From NCBI RefSeq assembly GCF_021245725.1, contig NZ_JAJGSX010000001.1, positions 434,001 to 498,000 on the forward strand: DNA of 64,000 nucleotides. Direction: 5' to 3'. The DNA is from Pseudonocardia sp. TRM90224. Its GTDB lineage: Bacteria; Actinomycetota; Actinomycetes; Mycobacteriales; Pseudonocardiaceae. Below are positions 44,836 to 52,922 of the stretch, in pieces. The notes beneath the pieces were generated by a model that was not told where the DNA came from, did no database searches, and worked only from the letters and a program-made list of their open reading frames with translations. A program made the position numbers and the translations under genes. Positions within the stretch are counted from its first letter, which is position 1; each line of letters opens with the position of its first letter.

Positions 44836-45507
44836 TCAGTCGACCGGATCCACACCCGTCAGCGGAGCGACCCCGAGCACGATCTTCGTGATGTGGAACG
44901 CCTCGGCGTACCGGGCCCGGCACTGCACACCCCGGACCCGCGCGAGCGCGCTGAACGTCTCGGAGTCGAACCAGCTGCGGTCGCGCTGCGAGCCGTAGTG
45001 CTCGTGCAGCTTGGCGATCTTCTCCCGCAGCACCGGCTCGGCCAGCGGGAGGAACGCGCCGGGCTGGGCAAGCTCGCCGTCCCACTTGAGCATCTCGTAG
45101 CCCAGCGTGAGGTGCTCCCGGAACACGGTGGGCACGAGGTCGGCGAGCGTGCGCTGGTCCTGGTGCGAGTCGAGCGCCGACGGCGCGAAGATCAGGTCGG
45201 GCTCACCGGGACCCCGCACTTCCTCCAGCGCCAGCTTCGCCCGCTCCCAGCGGCTCGGCACCCTCCCGTCGGGGAGGTCGAGCACGGTCAGGTCGAGCCG
45301 CGCACCGGGGCAGAACGCCGTCAGCGCCGCGCGCTCCTCCTCCTCGCGCAGCGAGCCGCCACCGGTCAGCACGAGCGCGGAGACGCTCACCCCGGGATGC
45401 GCGCGGCACAGCTCGAGGAGTGACCCGCCCGCGCCGATGGCGATGTCGTCGCAGTGCGCGCCGAGCAGCAGGATCCGGTCGACGCGCTCCGGTAGGAGGC
45501 TCAGCAC
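44836..45507 (-). CDS. PIG-L family deacetylase
   Basis: A 223-residue member of the LmbE/PIG-L zinc deacetylase family. It has AHCDDIAIGAGG at residues 17-28 in place of the usual AHPDD, with the second metal region SALDSHQDQRTLADLV (about 108-123). Family members remove acetyl groups from N-acetylglucosaminyl substrates, including mycothiol precursors. The Cys for Pro change leaves His and Asp ligands intact. The specificity is unknown; related proteins sit in glycan biosynthesis clusters. Confidence 0.85.
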   Translation of the reverse strand: MLSLLPERVDRILLLGAHCDDIAIGAGGSLLELCRAHPGVSVSALVLTGGGSLREEEERAALTAFCPGARLDLTVLDLPDGRVPSRWERAKLALEEVRGPGEPDLIFAPSALDSHQDQRTLADLVPTVFREHLTLGYEMLKWDGELAQPGAFLPLAEPVLREKIAKLHEHYGSQRDRSWFDSETFSALARVRGVQCRARYAEAFHITKIVLGVAPLTGVDPVD

Positions 45508-45604
45508 GGGCTGTTCGCTGGACGACTATGCGCAGTCCCTACCGTCACGCGTCTTGCTGCATCCGGGTTGAGCACCGCGACAGTGTTCCATGAACGTCGG
45601 CTCG

Positions 45605-45624
45605 TCACCCCCCCTTCGGGGTGA
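45605..45624. terminator. Hairpin at the desaturase 3' end
   Basis: TCACCCC (45605-45611) pairs with GGGGTGA (45618-45624) around a 6-nt loop, directly after the stop codon of the minus-strand desaturase gene (45625). It is a plausible GC-rich terminator, without a U-tract. Confidence 0.5.
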
Positions 45625-46578
45625 TCAGGCTTTCGCGGAGATCCGCGCGAGCCGTGCCGTCGTCGGCCACCGCACGTCATAGGCCCAACCGAACTTCTCG
45701 AAGATCCAGATGAGCCGGGCGGAGATGTCGATCTGCCCGCGGAGCACACCGTGGCGCGCGCACGTTGGGTCGGCGTGGTGCAGGTTGTGCCACGACTCGC
45801 CCATCGAGAGGATCGCGAGCGGCCAGAAGTTGCGCGACCTGTCCCGTGAGTTGAACGGGCGTTCGCCGATCATGTGGCAGATCGAGTTGATCGACCAGGT
45901 GACGTGGTTGGACAGGGCCAGGCGCACCAGCCCGCCCCAGAAGAACCCGGTCAGGATGCCGACCCAGGACCACGTGACCAGCCCACCGATGACGGCCGGC
46001 AGGAGCAGGCTGACGGCCACCCAGATCCCGAACGTCTTCGCGACACCGACGACGGCGCGGTCGGCGAGCAGGTCGGGGATGAACCGGCGGTGGTTCGTCT
46101 CGTCGCGGTCGAAGAACCACGTCATGTGGGCGTGCAGGAACCCCTTCGCGACGGCGAGCGGCGACGTCCCGAAGAGCCACGGCGAATGCGGATCGCCCTC
46201 GCGGTCGGAGTAGGCGTGGTGGCGGCGGTGATCGGCCACCCAGTTCAGCACGTTCCCCTGCACTGCGAGCGAGCCGGTGATCGCCATCGCGACGCGCAAC
46301 CACGTCTTCGCCTTGAACGACTTGTGCGTGAAGTGCCGGTGGAACCCGACCGTCACCCCGAGCACAGCGGGCACGTAGAACACGGCGAGCAGCACGAGAT
46401 CGTGCCAGCCGACACCCCAACCCCAAGCCAGCGGAACCGCCGCGACCAGCGCAACCATCGGCGTCACGACGAACACGTAGATCATGAGGTGCTGAAACGT
46501 CGTGCGGCGACCGGAGATCACGGGATTCGGGCCGCTCATGAGCGGGTTCTCGCCCACGTCGGTGGCGGTGGCGGACAT
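45625..46578 (-). CDS. Acyl-CoA / fatty acid desaturase
   Basis: A 317-residue di-iron integral membrane desaturase. The three histidine boxes are intact: HRHFTHKS (about 78), HRRHHAYSD (about 114) and HNLHHAD (about 262), as is HxxN-like NHVTWSINSICH. Hydrophobic pairs lie at about 30-70 and 165-210. The length and box spacing fit delta-9 stearoyl-type desaturases, which introduce a double bond into membrane fatty acids. Repeat A8 and the tRNA-Gln gene lie upstream. Confidence 0.92.
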   Translation of the reverse strand: MSATATDVGENPLMSGPNPVISGRRTTFQHLMIYVFVVTPMVALVAAVPLAWGWGVGWHDLVLLAVFYVPAVLGVTVGFHRHFTHKSFKAKTWLRVAMAITGSLAVQGNVLNWVADHRRHHAYSDREGDPHSPWLFGTSPLAVAKGFLHAHMTWFFDRDETNHRRFIPDLLADRAVVGVAKTFGIWVAVSLLLPAVIGGLVTWSWVGILTGFFWGGLVRLALSNHVTWSINSICHMIGERPFNSRDRSRNFWPLAILSMGESWHNLHHADPTCARHGVLRGQIDISARLIWIFEKFGWAYDVRWPTTARLARISAKA

Positions 46579-46716
46579 CGAGCTCCTCGGCTAGGGGGAC
46601 GGTTCCGAGTGGATCCGACGGCAGGTTAGGTGATCCTGGCCCCCAACACAGCCCCAGGAGCCCGAACTTCAGGCGAATCACCCATCACACCCGAACGGCG
46701 ATCCGGTGCACCGCCC

Positions 46717-46786
46717 AACTTCCCCACCGTTTTGCCTACTTGCACGGGGTTTCCCGCGCGCAGGTCGGCAAAACGGTGGGGAGGTT
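46717..46786. repeat. Family A palindromic repeat (A8, hybrid arms)
   Basis: The left arm is CAC type (CCTACTTGCAC) and the right arm CGCG type (complement of CCGACCTGCGCG), so the stem tip is mismatched. It lies between the 5' end of the desaturase gene and the tRNA-Gln gene, away from any stop codon. Confidence 0.83.
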
Positions 46787-46840
46787 CGGCGGCCTCCCGC
46801 GCGAACCTGGCGCAGGCCCGCATGCCAGGATGGAGGCCTG

Positions 46841-46911
46841 TCCGCCGTGGTGTAATGGCAGCACCTCGGATTTTGGTTCCGATGGTCCAGGTTCGAATCC
46901 TGGCGGCGGAG
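46841..46911 (+). tRNA. tRNA-Gln (UUG)
   Basis: The cloverleaf is complete: acceptor TCCGCCG/CGGCGGA, anticodon stem TCGGA/TCCGA with loop TTTTGGT giving anticodon UUG, T stem CCAGG/CCTGG with loop TTCGAAT, and discriminator G followed by CA. The sequence is typical of actinobacterial glutamine tRNA. Confidence 0.93.
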
Positions 46912-46985
46912 CAGCAGCTCAGCGGCTCGCGGAGGTCGGCCTCGCGGCGGTGGCCGGAGGGCACGGTCCGCGTCGACGATCACGC

Positions 46986-47041
46986 CGAGATGAACCGCAG
47001 CGCCCTTGGATCAAGCTCGGACGGCACTGAGGTTCATCTCG
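46986..47041. terminator. Inverted repeat at the LysR gene 3' end
   Basis: CGAGATGAACCGCAG (46986-47000) and CTGAGGTTCATCTCG (47027-47041) pair over 15 positions with one mismatch around a 26-nt loop. The right arm includes the stop codon of the lysR-like gene. It lies between that gene and the convergent tRNA-Gln gene and may terminate both. Confidence 0.5.
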
Positions 47042-47954
47042 ACGCTGGTTCCTGCCCTCCCCGCGCGCCACGTCCCGTCGTGTGCGCAATGAGGAGCTCC
47101 CGGCACGCCTCGGCGGCCGGCCCGAGCGGCCTCCCGCCATGATGGATCACCCCGACGGGGCGCCACACCCGTTCCGGGTGGACGGGGTGGATGGCAACGG
47201 GCCGGCCGGGCGCCTCGGCCACCGAGCGCGCGACCAGCGCGACGCCGAGGCCTTGCGCCACCAGGTCGCGCAGCCGCGGCAGGTTCGTGGTCTCGAACGG
47301 CACCTTCGGCGTGAAGCCCGCGGCGTCACACAGCCGGTTCAGCAGGCCGCGCAGGCCGCTGTCGGCGGGCAGGCAGACGAACGGCTCGTCGCTGAGCGTC
47401 TCGATCGCGAGCGCGTCGGACGCTGCCGTCGGGTGGTCGGGCGAGGTCACGAGCACGAGCTCGTCGGCGAACAGCGGTTCTGCGACGAGGTGCTCGGGCA
47501 GGCCGGACGGGACCGGGCCGAGCGCGAGATCGATGCGGTCGCCGTCGAGGTCGTCGATCAGCTGCCGGAGCGCGCCCGACCGCAGCGTGAGCTCGACGTC
47601 GGGGTGGCGGGTGTGGAACGCCGCGAGCGCGCCGGGCAGGTCGAGCGGTTCGAGCGCCTGGATCGCGCCGATCCGCACCGTGCCGATCACACCGCCGGCG
47701 AGGCGGGCCATGTCGGTGCGGGCGGCGTCGAGCTCGGCGAGGATGCCGTGCACCCGGCGCAGGAACAGCTCACCCGCCTCGGTCAGCCGCACGCGCCGGG
47801 TGGTGCGGGAGAGCAGTGCCACCCCGAGCTCCGCTTCCAGCTTCTTGACCTGCACGGAGATGGCGGGCTGCGCAACGTGCAGCTGCTCCGCCGCCCGCCC
47901 GAACCCGCCGTGGCGGACGACGGCGTCGAAGTAGGCGAGCTGGCGGAGTTCCAC
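47034..47954 (-). CDS. LysR family transcriptional regulator
   Basis: A 306-residue LysR regulator. The N-terminal winged helix-turn-helix (about 1-60) opens ELRQLAYFDAVVRHGGFGRA and AAEQLHVAQPAISVQVKKLE. The effector domain (about 88-295) has GTVRIGAIQALEPLDLPG and an RDLVAQGLGVALV segment. The GTG at 47954 is chosen because conserved sequence begins there; upstream reading frame is not homologous. It is divergent from an SDR gene, with a LysR-like ATTCA-N13-TGAAT site in the spacer, so it probably regulates the SDR. Confidence 0.88.
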   Translation of the reverse strand: MELRQLAYFDAVVRHGGFGRAAEQLHVAQPAISVQVKKLEAELGVALLSRTTRRVRLTEAGELFLRRVHGILAELDAARTDMARLAGGVIGTVRIGAIQALEPLDLPGALAAFHTRHPDVELTLRSGALRQLIDDLDGDRIDLALGPVPSGLPEHLVAEPLFADELVLVTSPDHPTAASDALAIETLSDEPFVCLPADSGLRGLLNRLCDAAGFTPKVPFETTNLPRLRDLVAQGLGVALVARSVAEAPGRPVAIHPVHPERVWRPVGVIHHGGRPLGPAAEACRELLIAHTTGRGARGGQEPASR

Positions 47955-47956
47955 AC

Positions 47957-47979
47957 ATTCAGGTTGGCAGCTTATGAAT
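47957..47979. promoter_or_regulatory. Possible LysR binding site
   Basis: ATTCA and TGAAT lie 13 bases apart in the short spacer between the divergent lysR-like and SDR genes, which fits the partly palindromic T-N11-A pattern of LysR boxes. It is next to the regulator's own start codon. Confidence 0.4.
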
Positions 47980-48033
47980 GCAGCGGCAATCATGTCTTGG
48001 ACATGAGGTGTCGGTTCGGCGCACGATCGACCC

Positions 48034-48861
48034 ATGACATCGAAGCCACGTCGTTGGTTGATCACCGGAGCGGCCGCCGGTCTCGGCCGGGCACTTGCCG
48101 AAGCGGTCATCGCGCAGGGCGACGAGGTGGTCGCAACCTCGCGCTCCACCGGCCCGCTCGCCGATCTCGGCGCGGCGCAGGTCCTGCAGATGGACGTCAC
48201 GAACGCAGCGCAGGTGCGTGCCTGCGTCGCCGACGCGGTCGCGGGCGGCGGGATCGACGTGCTCGTCAACAACGCCGGCCACGGACTGGTCGGCGCGCTG
48301 GAGGAGCTCTCCGACGCCGAGCTGCAAGCGGTGATCGGCACGAACGTCATCGGCGCGCTCGCCGTCACACGCGCGGTGCTGCCGCACATGCGCTCGCGCC
48401 GATCAGGACACATCGTGCAGATGTCGTCGGTCGGCGGGGTCGTGGGCAACCCCGGCCACGCCGCCTACGCGTTGACGAAGTTCGCGCTCGAAGGGTTCTC
48501 CGAGGCGCTCGCGGGCGAGGTCGCGCCGTTCGGGATCCGCGTGACGATCGTCGAACCCGGCCCGTTCCGCACTGCGTTCGCCGGCCGTTCGATGCGCTTC
48601 TCGACGGCCATCCCGGACTACGCGGACGGCCCGGCGGGCACGTTGCGCGCGCGGATGCGCGACCAGGACGGCGTCCAGCCGGGCGACCCGGCGCTGGCCG
48701 CGGAGGCGATCATCACGACGGTCCGGGCGGAGTCGGCGCCGCTGCGGCTGCCGCTCGGCGAGCAGGCCGTCAACCGCATCCGGATGAAGCTGGAACGCCA
48801 GCTCGCCGATCTGGCCGAGACGGCGGCCCTGTCGCTCTCAACATCGTTCGCCTCAACCTGA
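48034..48861 (+). CDS. Short-chain dehydrogenase/reductase
   Basis: A 275-residue classical SDR. It has cofactor motif TGAAAGLGRA (about 11-20), NNAGHG (about 80-85), catalytic Ser in QMSSVGGVVGN and YALTK (about 146-150). An EPGPFRTAFAG segment near 180 and a C-terminal extension resemble the bacterial SDR5-like group that is often next to LysR or TetR regulators. It is divergent from the LysR gene, its probable regulator. The substrate is unknown. Confidence 0.88.
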   Translation: MTSKPRRWLITGAAAGLGRALAEAVIAQGDEVVATSRSTGPLADLGAAQVLQMDVTNAAQVRACVADAVAGGGIDVLVNNAGHGLVGALEELSDAELQAVIGTNVIGALAVTRAVLPHMRSRRSGHIVQMSSVGGVVGNPGHAAYALTKFALEGFSEALAGEVAPFGIRVTIVEPGPFRTAFAGRSMRFSTAIPDYADGPAGTLRARMRDQDGVQPGDPALAAEAIITTVRAESAPLRLPLGEQAVNRIRMKLERQLADLAETAALSLSTSFAST

Positions 48862-48891
48862 GGTCGCGGCGGACCTTCCCGCAGCCTCGCA

Positions 48892-49191
48892 TCACCGCCG
48901 CGCGCCGCGCGAAATCCTGCGGAGCGAGGCCGGCTGGTCTTCGAGCCAGCCCTCGTACCAGGTGCGGAAATCCGTCTGCGGCGAAAGGCCGCCGTCGCTG
49001 GCGCGGTCGTCGAACCAGACCTGACCGCGAGCGGGCCCGGTCACGACGAGGCGGTGGAAGGCGCCGCAGCCGAACTCGGCGATGATCAGCGATCCGGCCG
49101 TCCGACGGACGTCGAAGTACTCGTCCTCGCTGATCGAATCGACCGGACGGTGCGGTTCGTCGGCATCGACGTAGTTGGCGGGATTCCACAT
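48892..49191 (-). pseudogene. SMI1/KNR4 (SUKH) domain C-terminal fragment
   Basis: The 99-residue open frame matches the second half of SUKH domains: WNPANYVDADEP, then SLIIAEFGCGAFHRLVVTG and GQVWFDDRASDGGLSP, ending DFRTWYEGWLED. Family-like sequence continues upstream of the only ATG (LAGHLATPFPHTE) until a TGA about 60 bases before it. The first half of the domain is not found in frame, so this is probably a truncated remnant. SUKH proteins include immunity proteins against contact-dependent toxins. No toxin gene is nearby. Confidence 0.55.
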
Positions 49192-49390
49192 CTCGGTATG
49201 GGGGAACGGCGTGGCGAGGTGACCCGCCAGAGAGCGGTCTCCGGAGTGTCAGCCAGGGCCCTCTGGGGCCGCCACGAGGGATGAGAATCCGTGCTGGGGT
49301 GCGCGACCGCGGACGGGGTGGGTGCACGAGCGGACCCGTGGCCAGGGCCGGGGCCGTGGTGGCCGGCCGGGGTGTGTGCGTTGCGCACGC

Positions 49391-49449
49391 GAGGGCAGGA
49401 AAGCCACTTTCCGGCCCTCACAGGGCAGGAAAGTGGCTTTCCTGCCCTC
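49391..49449. repeat. Family B palindromic repeat (B6, inverted halves)
   Basis: The left half is CAGGAAAGCCACTTTCCGG with one change at its end and the right half inverted CAGGAAAGTGGCTTTCCTG. The spacer CCCTCACAGGG is identical to that of B2. It lies upstream of the HD hydrolase, 90 bp from B7. Confidence 0.85.
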
Positions 49450-49540
49450 TCCGCCCCCTGGGTGAGCTGGCCGAGGTGGGTGTGGTCGTCGAGTGAGTGT
49501 GCTCAGGGCTGCCGCGGTGGCTGCGGCGACTCACCCGACA

Positions 49541-49584
49541 GCCACTTTCATGCAACGTGGTTGCATGAAAGTGGCTTTCCTGAC
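49541..49584. repeat. Family B variant palindrome (B7)
   Basis: GCCACTTTCATGCAAC (49541-49556) and GTTGCATGAAAGTGGC (49560-49575) are exact complements around a 3-nt loop, followed by TTTCCTG. It shares GCCACTTTC with family B but replaces the CCTG ends with ATGCAAC, so it looks like a remodelled copy. It ends about seven bases before the ribosome-binding site of the HD hydrolase gene. Confidence 0.75.
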
Positions 49585-49604
49585 CCTCACGGAGGTGAGC
49601 ACAC

Positions 49605-50198
49605 GTGCAGATCTTCGACTCGTGGCCCGACTGGCCCGCGGCGCAGCGGTCGCTGGCCGCCGAGCTGCCCGCACCGACCGTCGCCGCGCTGGCCGACGCG
49701 TACGCGTTCGCCGAGGAGCGTCACGGCTCCCAGACCCGGCCGGCGGGCGAGCCGTACGTCCACCACCTGCTCGAGGCGCTGGAGATCGCGCTGGCGTCCG
49801 GCGCGACCGACCCCGACGTCCTCGTCGCGACCCTGCTCCACGACGTCGTCGAGGACACGCCGTGCACGCTCGACGAGGTCCGCACCGCGTTCGGCGACCG
49901 TGTCGCCGAGCTCGTCGACCATGTCACGAAGCCCGAGTACGGCCCGAACGCCGACCGCGCGCAGATCCGCGAGGCCTACCTCGCCGGCTTCGCGGACGCC
50001 CCGATGGACGTGCTCGTCGTGAAGCTCTCGGACCGCTACAGCAACGTGCAGCGGCTCGACACGCATCCGCGGCCGGCGAAGCGCGCGAGCTACTACGCGG
50101 AGACCGTCCGTCACTTCCTGCCGCTCTCCCGCCGGGCGCCGTACTTCGAGCAGCGGTTCGCCGAGTGGGACGCGCACTTCGCCCCGACCCTGCGCTGA
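49605..50198 (+). CDS. HD domain phosphohydrolase (SpoT hydrolase-domain-like)
   Basis: A 197-residue single-domain HD protein resembling the (p)ppGpp hydrolase domain of RelA/SpoT and small alarmone hydrolases. Metal ligands appear as GEPYVHHLLEALEIA (about 48-62), LHDVVEDTPCTLDEV (about 84-98) and KLSDRYSNVQRLDTH near 146. The synthetase domain is absent. GGAGGTGAG lies seven bases before the GTG start. It may hydrolyse ppGpp or another nucleotide; the specificity is not shown. Repeats B6 and B7 lie directly upstream. Confidence 0.85.
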   Translation: MQIFDSWPDWPAAQRSLAAELPAPTVAALADAYAFAEERHGSQTRPAGEPYVHHLLEALEIALASGATDPDVLVATLLHDVVEDTPCTLDEVRTAFGDRVAELVDHVTKPEYGPNADRAQIREAYLAGFADAPMDVLVVKLSDRYSNVQRLDTHPRPAKRASYYAETVRHFLPLSRRAPYFEQRFAEWDAHFAPTLR

Positions 50199-50249
50199 GG
50201 AATCTGCGCTGAAACGTCCGTGGAATCCCGGTCGGCCACGCTGGGTGCC

Positions 50250-51017
50250 ATGAGCGATCCCGAACCGATCCGGATGCACGTCCACGAGTGGGGCAGCGGG
50301 CCGCGGATGGTGCTCGTCCACGGCGGCGTGCTCGGTGGACGCGAGGCGTGGCGCGCGCAGCGTCCGCTCACCGAACGGTGGACGCTGCTCGCGCCGGACC
50401 GCCCAGGGCACGGCCGGACGCCCCGGTCCCGGCGTCAGGACTTCGAGGCCGACGCGCAGCTCGTCGCCGACCAGCTGCTGGACGAGCCGAGCCACCTCGT
50501 CGGGTTGTCCTACGGCGCGATCGTCGCCATGTACGCCGCCGCGCTGCGACCGGCCGGGGTGCGCTCGCTGACCATCGCCGAGCCGCCGTCCTCCGGTGTC
50601 GTGAAGGACGTCCCCGCGGTGGCCGAGTGGGGTGCGCAGGTGCGCTCGATCTTCGAGAACACCGACGTGCCGCCCGCCGACGCGCTGCGCCGCTTCTTCC
50701 CGATCGCCGGCACGCCGGTCGAGGTGCCCGACCCGCTGCCGGAGCCCCTGGAGCGGGGGATGCGGCAGCTGTTCGGCGCCCGCCCGCCGGACGAGGCCGA
50801 CCCGCCGCTGCACGTGCTGCGCGACGCGCCGTTCCCGGTGCTCGTGGTCTCGGGCGGCCACAGCGACGTCCAGGAGATGATCTGCGACGTGATCGCGAAG
50901 GAGACGGGGGCCGAGCGGGCGGTCTGCGCGGGCATGGGGCACCTGATCCCGGACACGGGCGAGCCGTTCAACACGCTGATCGAGCAGTTCGCGCTGCGCG
51001 CGGACCGGACGGCCTGA
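50250..51017 (+). CDS. Alpha/beta hydrolase
   Basis: A 255-residue alpha/beta hydrolase. It has oxyanion region VLVHGGVLGGREAW (about 21-34), nucleophile elbow VGLSYGAIVAMYAAA (Ser near residue 84), VLVVSGGHSDVQ with the likely acid, and the catalytic His region GMGHLIPDTGEPFN near 230. The ATG at 50250 is preferred to the GTG at 50220 since homology begins after it. The neighbouring small gene starts four bases after its stop. The substrate is unknown. Confidence 0.88.
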   Translation: MSDPEPIRMHVHEWGSGPRMVLVHGGVLGGREAWRAQRPLTERWTLLAPDRPGHGRTPRSRRQDFEADAQLVADQLLDEPSHLVGLSYGAIVAMYAAALRPAGVRSLTIAEPPSSGVVKDVPAVAEWGAQVRSIFENTDVPPADALRRFFPIAGTPVEVPDPLPEPLERGMRQLFGARPPDEADPPLHVLRDAPFPVLVVSGGHSDVQEMICDVIAKETGAERAVCAGMGHLIPDTGEPFNTLIEQFALRADRTA

Positions 51018-51020
51018 CGC

Positions 51021-51485
51021 ATGGGATACGTGCTGGAAGGTGTGCTCGCACGGGCCGACGCGCTCCCGCCGGAGATGCGTCGGCACCCGGCGGTCGCGCT
51101 CGGCCAGCAGATCGTGCTGCTGCCGATGACCGATGAGCTGCGTGCCGCGCTCACTGTCGCGAGCGAGACCGATCGGCTGGGGTTCGGCCTGCTCCCGGCA
51201 GGCTCCGCGACCACTCTCGCCACCTGGTCGAAGGCGGGGCCGCTCGCCTACGTCGAAGCGGACTTCTTCGGCGGCGTCGGCTTCCAGCGTGCGGCGGTGT
51301 GGTTCGACGGCGATCTCGTGCTGGGCCCGATCTCCGTCGAACCCGGCAAGCCGGCGGCCGGCTGCACGCCGATCTCCCAGGCGCTCCGCGCGCTGGGCGT
51401 CGTGTCAGGAGGGCACGAGGACGAGTTCGACGCCGTCGGCCTCGGTCGCCACCGCGAGACCGACGACTGGCTCACGTCGCGCTGA
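51021..51485 (+). CDS. Hypothetical protein, probably co-transcribed with hydrolase
   Basis: A 154-residue protein I do not recognise. It has no membrane segment. It contains a Gly-rich central part (ADFFGGVGFQRAAVWFDGDL) and an acidic C-terminal end (DEFDAVGLGRHRETDDWL). It starts four bases after the hydrolase stop, implying an operon, and its 3' end overlaps the convergent SMP-30-like gene by 14 bp. Codon pattern and position support a real gene. Confidence 0.7.
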   Translation: MGYVLEGVLARADALPPEMRRHPAVALGQQIVLLPMTDELRAALTVASETDRLGFGLLPAGSATTLATWSKAGPLAYVEADFFGGVGFQRAAVWFDGDLVLGPISVEPGKPAAGCTPISQALRALGVVSGGHEDEFDAVGLGRHRETDDWLTSR

Positions 51486-52308
51486 ACCCGACCTCCACGT
51501 CGACGGCCAGCACCTGCCCGGTCGGGCCGCTCTCGGCGTCGCCGCCGAGGCCGTTCCACTCCATCGCGACGATGAACAGCGTGCGGCCCTGCGGCCCGCC
51601 GAGCGCGCACGCGAAGCATCCGCGGTCGACGGTGACGACCTGCAGGATCTCCCCGCCCTCGCGCACCCGGACGCAGCGCTTGTTGCCGACGTCGGCGTAC
51701 CAGAGCGCGCCTTCGTCGTCGAGGCAGATCCCGTCGGGGTGGTCGCCGGGGGTCTCGGCGAAGATCCGCCGGTTGTCGAGGTCACCGCTTTCGTCGATGT
51801 CGAACGCCGTGACTCGGTTGCGGTAGCTCTCGGCGACGAGCAGCCTCGAGCCGTCGGGCGTGACGGCCATGCCGTTCGGGAAGAGCACGTCGTCGGCGAC
51901 CTGCCGTGCGGTGCCGTCGGGCGTCGCGAGCACGATCGTCCCCGGCTGCGGCTCCGCGCCGCTCATCAGGTCGAAGCCGATCTCGTCGAGGTAGGCGTTG
52001 CCACGCGGGTCGACGACCACCTCGTTCCACGGGCCGCCGCGGGTCGGCAGCTCGGCGTGCGGCACCCACGTCCCGTCGGGTTCCCTGCGCTGCAGGCCCT
52101 CCGGCGAGAGCAGGAGCTGTCGCCCGTCCGGGAGCCAGCCGGTGCAGAACGGCGCTCCGGCCGGCCGGTGCGCAACCTCTCGCGAACCGCCGGCTCCGAC
52201 CGCGAGCAGCTCCTGCGCTCCCCAGTCGGAGAACCAGAGCCGCCCGTCGTGCCATCGCGGGCACTCACCGAATTGGACGTCCTCGACCAGCACGCGCGGT
52301 TGCTCCAC
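51472..52308 (-). CDS. SMP-30/gluconolactonase/LRE-like protein
   Basis: A 278-residue six-bladed propeller of the SMP-30/gluconolactonase family. It has the N-terminal metal Glu in FGECPRWHDGRLWFSDW, PWNEVVVDPRGNAYLDEIGF, FPNGMAVTPDGSRLLVAESYRNRV with metal-binding Asn, and DHPDGICLDDEGALWYADV with metal-binding Asp. It hydrolyses lactones using a divalent metal. The start is either GTG at 52308 (chosen, nearest the conserved sequence) or GTG at 52332. The 3' end overlaps the convergent hypothetical gene. Confidence 0.88.
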   Translation of the reverse strand: MEQPRVLVEDVQFGECPRWHDGRLWFSDWGAQELLAVGAGGSREVAHRPAGAPFCTGWLPDGRQLLLSPEGLQRREPDGTWVPHAELPTRGGPWNEVVVDPRGNAYLDEIGFDLMSGAEPQPGTIVLATPDGTARQVADDVLFPNGMAVTPDGSRLLVAESYRNRVTAFDIDESGDLDNRRIFAETPGDHPDGICLDDEGALWYADVGNKRCVRVREGGEILQVVTVDRGCFACALGGPQGRTLFIVAMEWNGLGGDAESGPTGQVLAVDVEVGFSAT

Positions 52309-52400
52309 GCGCCCATCCTGGCCCGACCTCACCCGCCGAGGGGAGCGGGTTCGACCCGCAGGGGGAGCTGCGGGAACCGCGATCGGCCGACGCTGGCGTC

Positions 52401-52922
52401 ATGGTTGCCGATACGACGTTCCGCCCCGAGCTCGTGCCGACATGGGCGAAGGTGGCTGCATGGGCAGTGCCGGTGCTGGCTCTGCCGTCCGCGGGTTGGC
52501 GGCTGGTCACCGCCGCTGAGGGGTTCCTCGGCCGCAACCCCTGCATGCCGGTCTCGACGCCGCTGTGGGAGATGCTCTACGTGCCGACGCTCTCGGTCGT
52601 GCAGATGGCTGCGGCGCTGGCGACGATCGGGCTGGTCAGGCCGTGGGGCGAGGTGTTCCCGCGGTGGCTGCCGATCGTCGGGGGACGCAGGGTCCCGGTT
52701 GCGTTGGCAGTCGGGATCGCCGCTGCCGGCGCGCTGCTGATGGCCGCCGTGATGGTGAAGGCGCTCATCGGTGGCGGCCCGCCGCCGGGGGTGATCATCC
52801 CGCCGGGGTGCGAGATCCCGAGGTGGGACGGGGTGCTGCGGTTCTACGTCCCGCTCTTCTTCTGGCCGCCGACGCTGGTCGCCGTGACGGCGCACTACCT
52901 GTGGCGCAGGCGGGATGCCTGA
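52401..52922 (+). CDS. Integral membrane protein of unknown function
   Basis: A 173-residue protein with about four hydrophobic segments: near 18-37, 58-77, 92-115 and 140-160. Conserved-looking features are GRNPCMPVSTPLWEMLYVPTLS and a C-terminal YLWRRRDA. No enzymatic motif is seen and I do not recognise the family. It is divergent from the SMP-30-like gene and directly abuts the stop of the convergent membrane protein gene at 52923. Confidence 0.75.
   Translation: MVADTTFRPELVPTWAKVAAWAVPVLALPSAGWRLVTAAEGFLGRNPCMPVSTPLWEMLYVPTLSVVQMAAALATIGLVRPWGEVFPRWLPIVGGRRVPVALAVGIAAAGALLMAAVMVKALIGGGPPPGVIIPPGCEIPRWDGVLRFYVPLFFWPPTLVAVTAHYLWRRRDA

Larger units (their letters stand above)
49192..49604. 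other. Spacer with SUKH remnant start, repeats B6 and B7
   Basis: This 413-bp region holds the decayed upstream part of the SUKH gene (49192-49260), repeat B6 (49391-49449), repeat B7 (49541-49584) and the ribosome-binding site of the HD hydrolase. Open frames over the repeats encode no recognisable protein. Confidence 0.6.

Noticed and set aside
49281..49496. Small open frame over repeat B6
   Set aside because: It is encoded largely by the repeat and has no ribosome-binding site or protein-like features.
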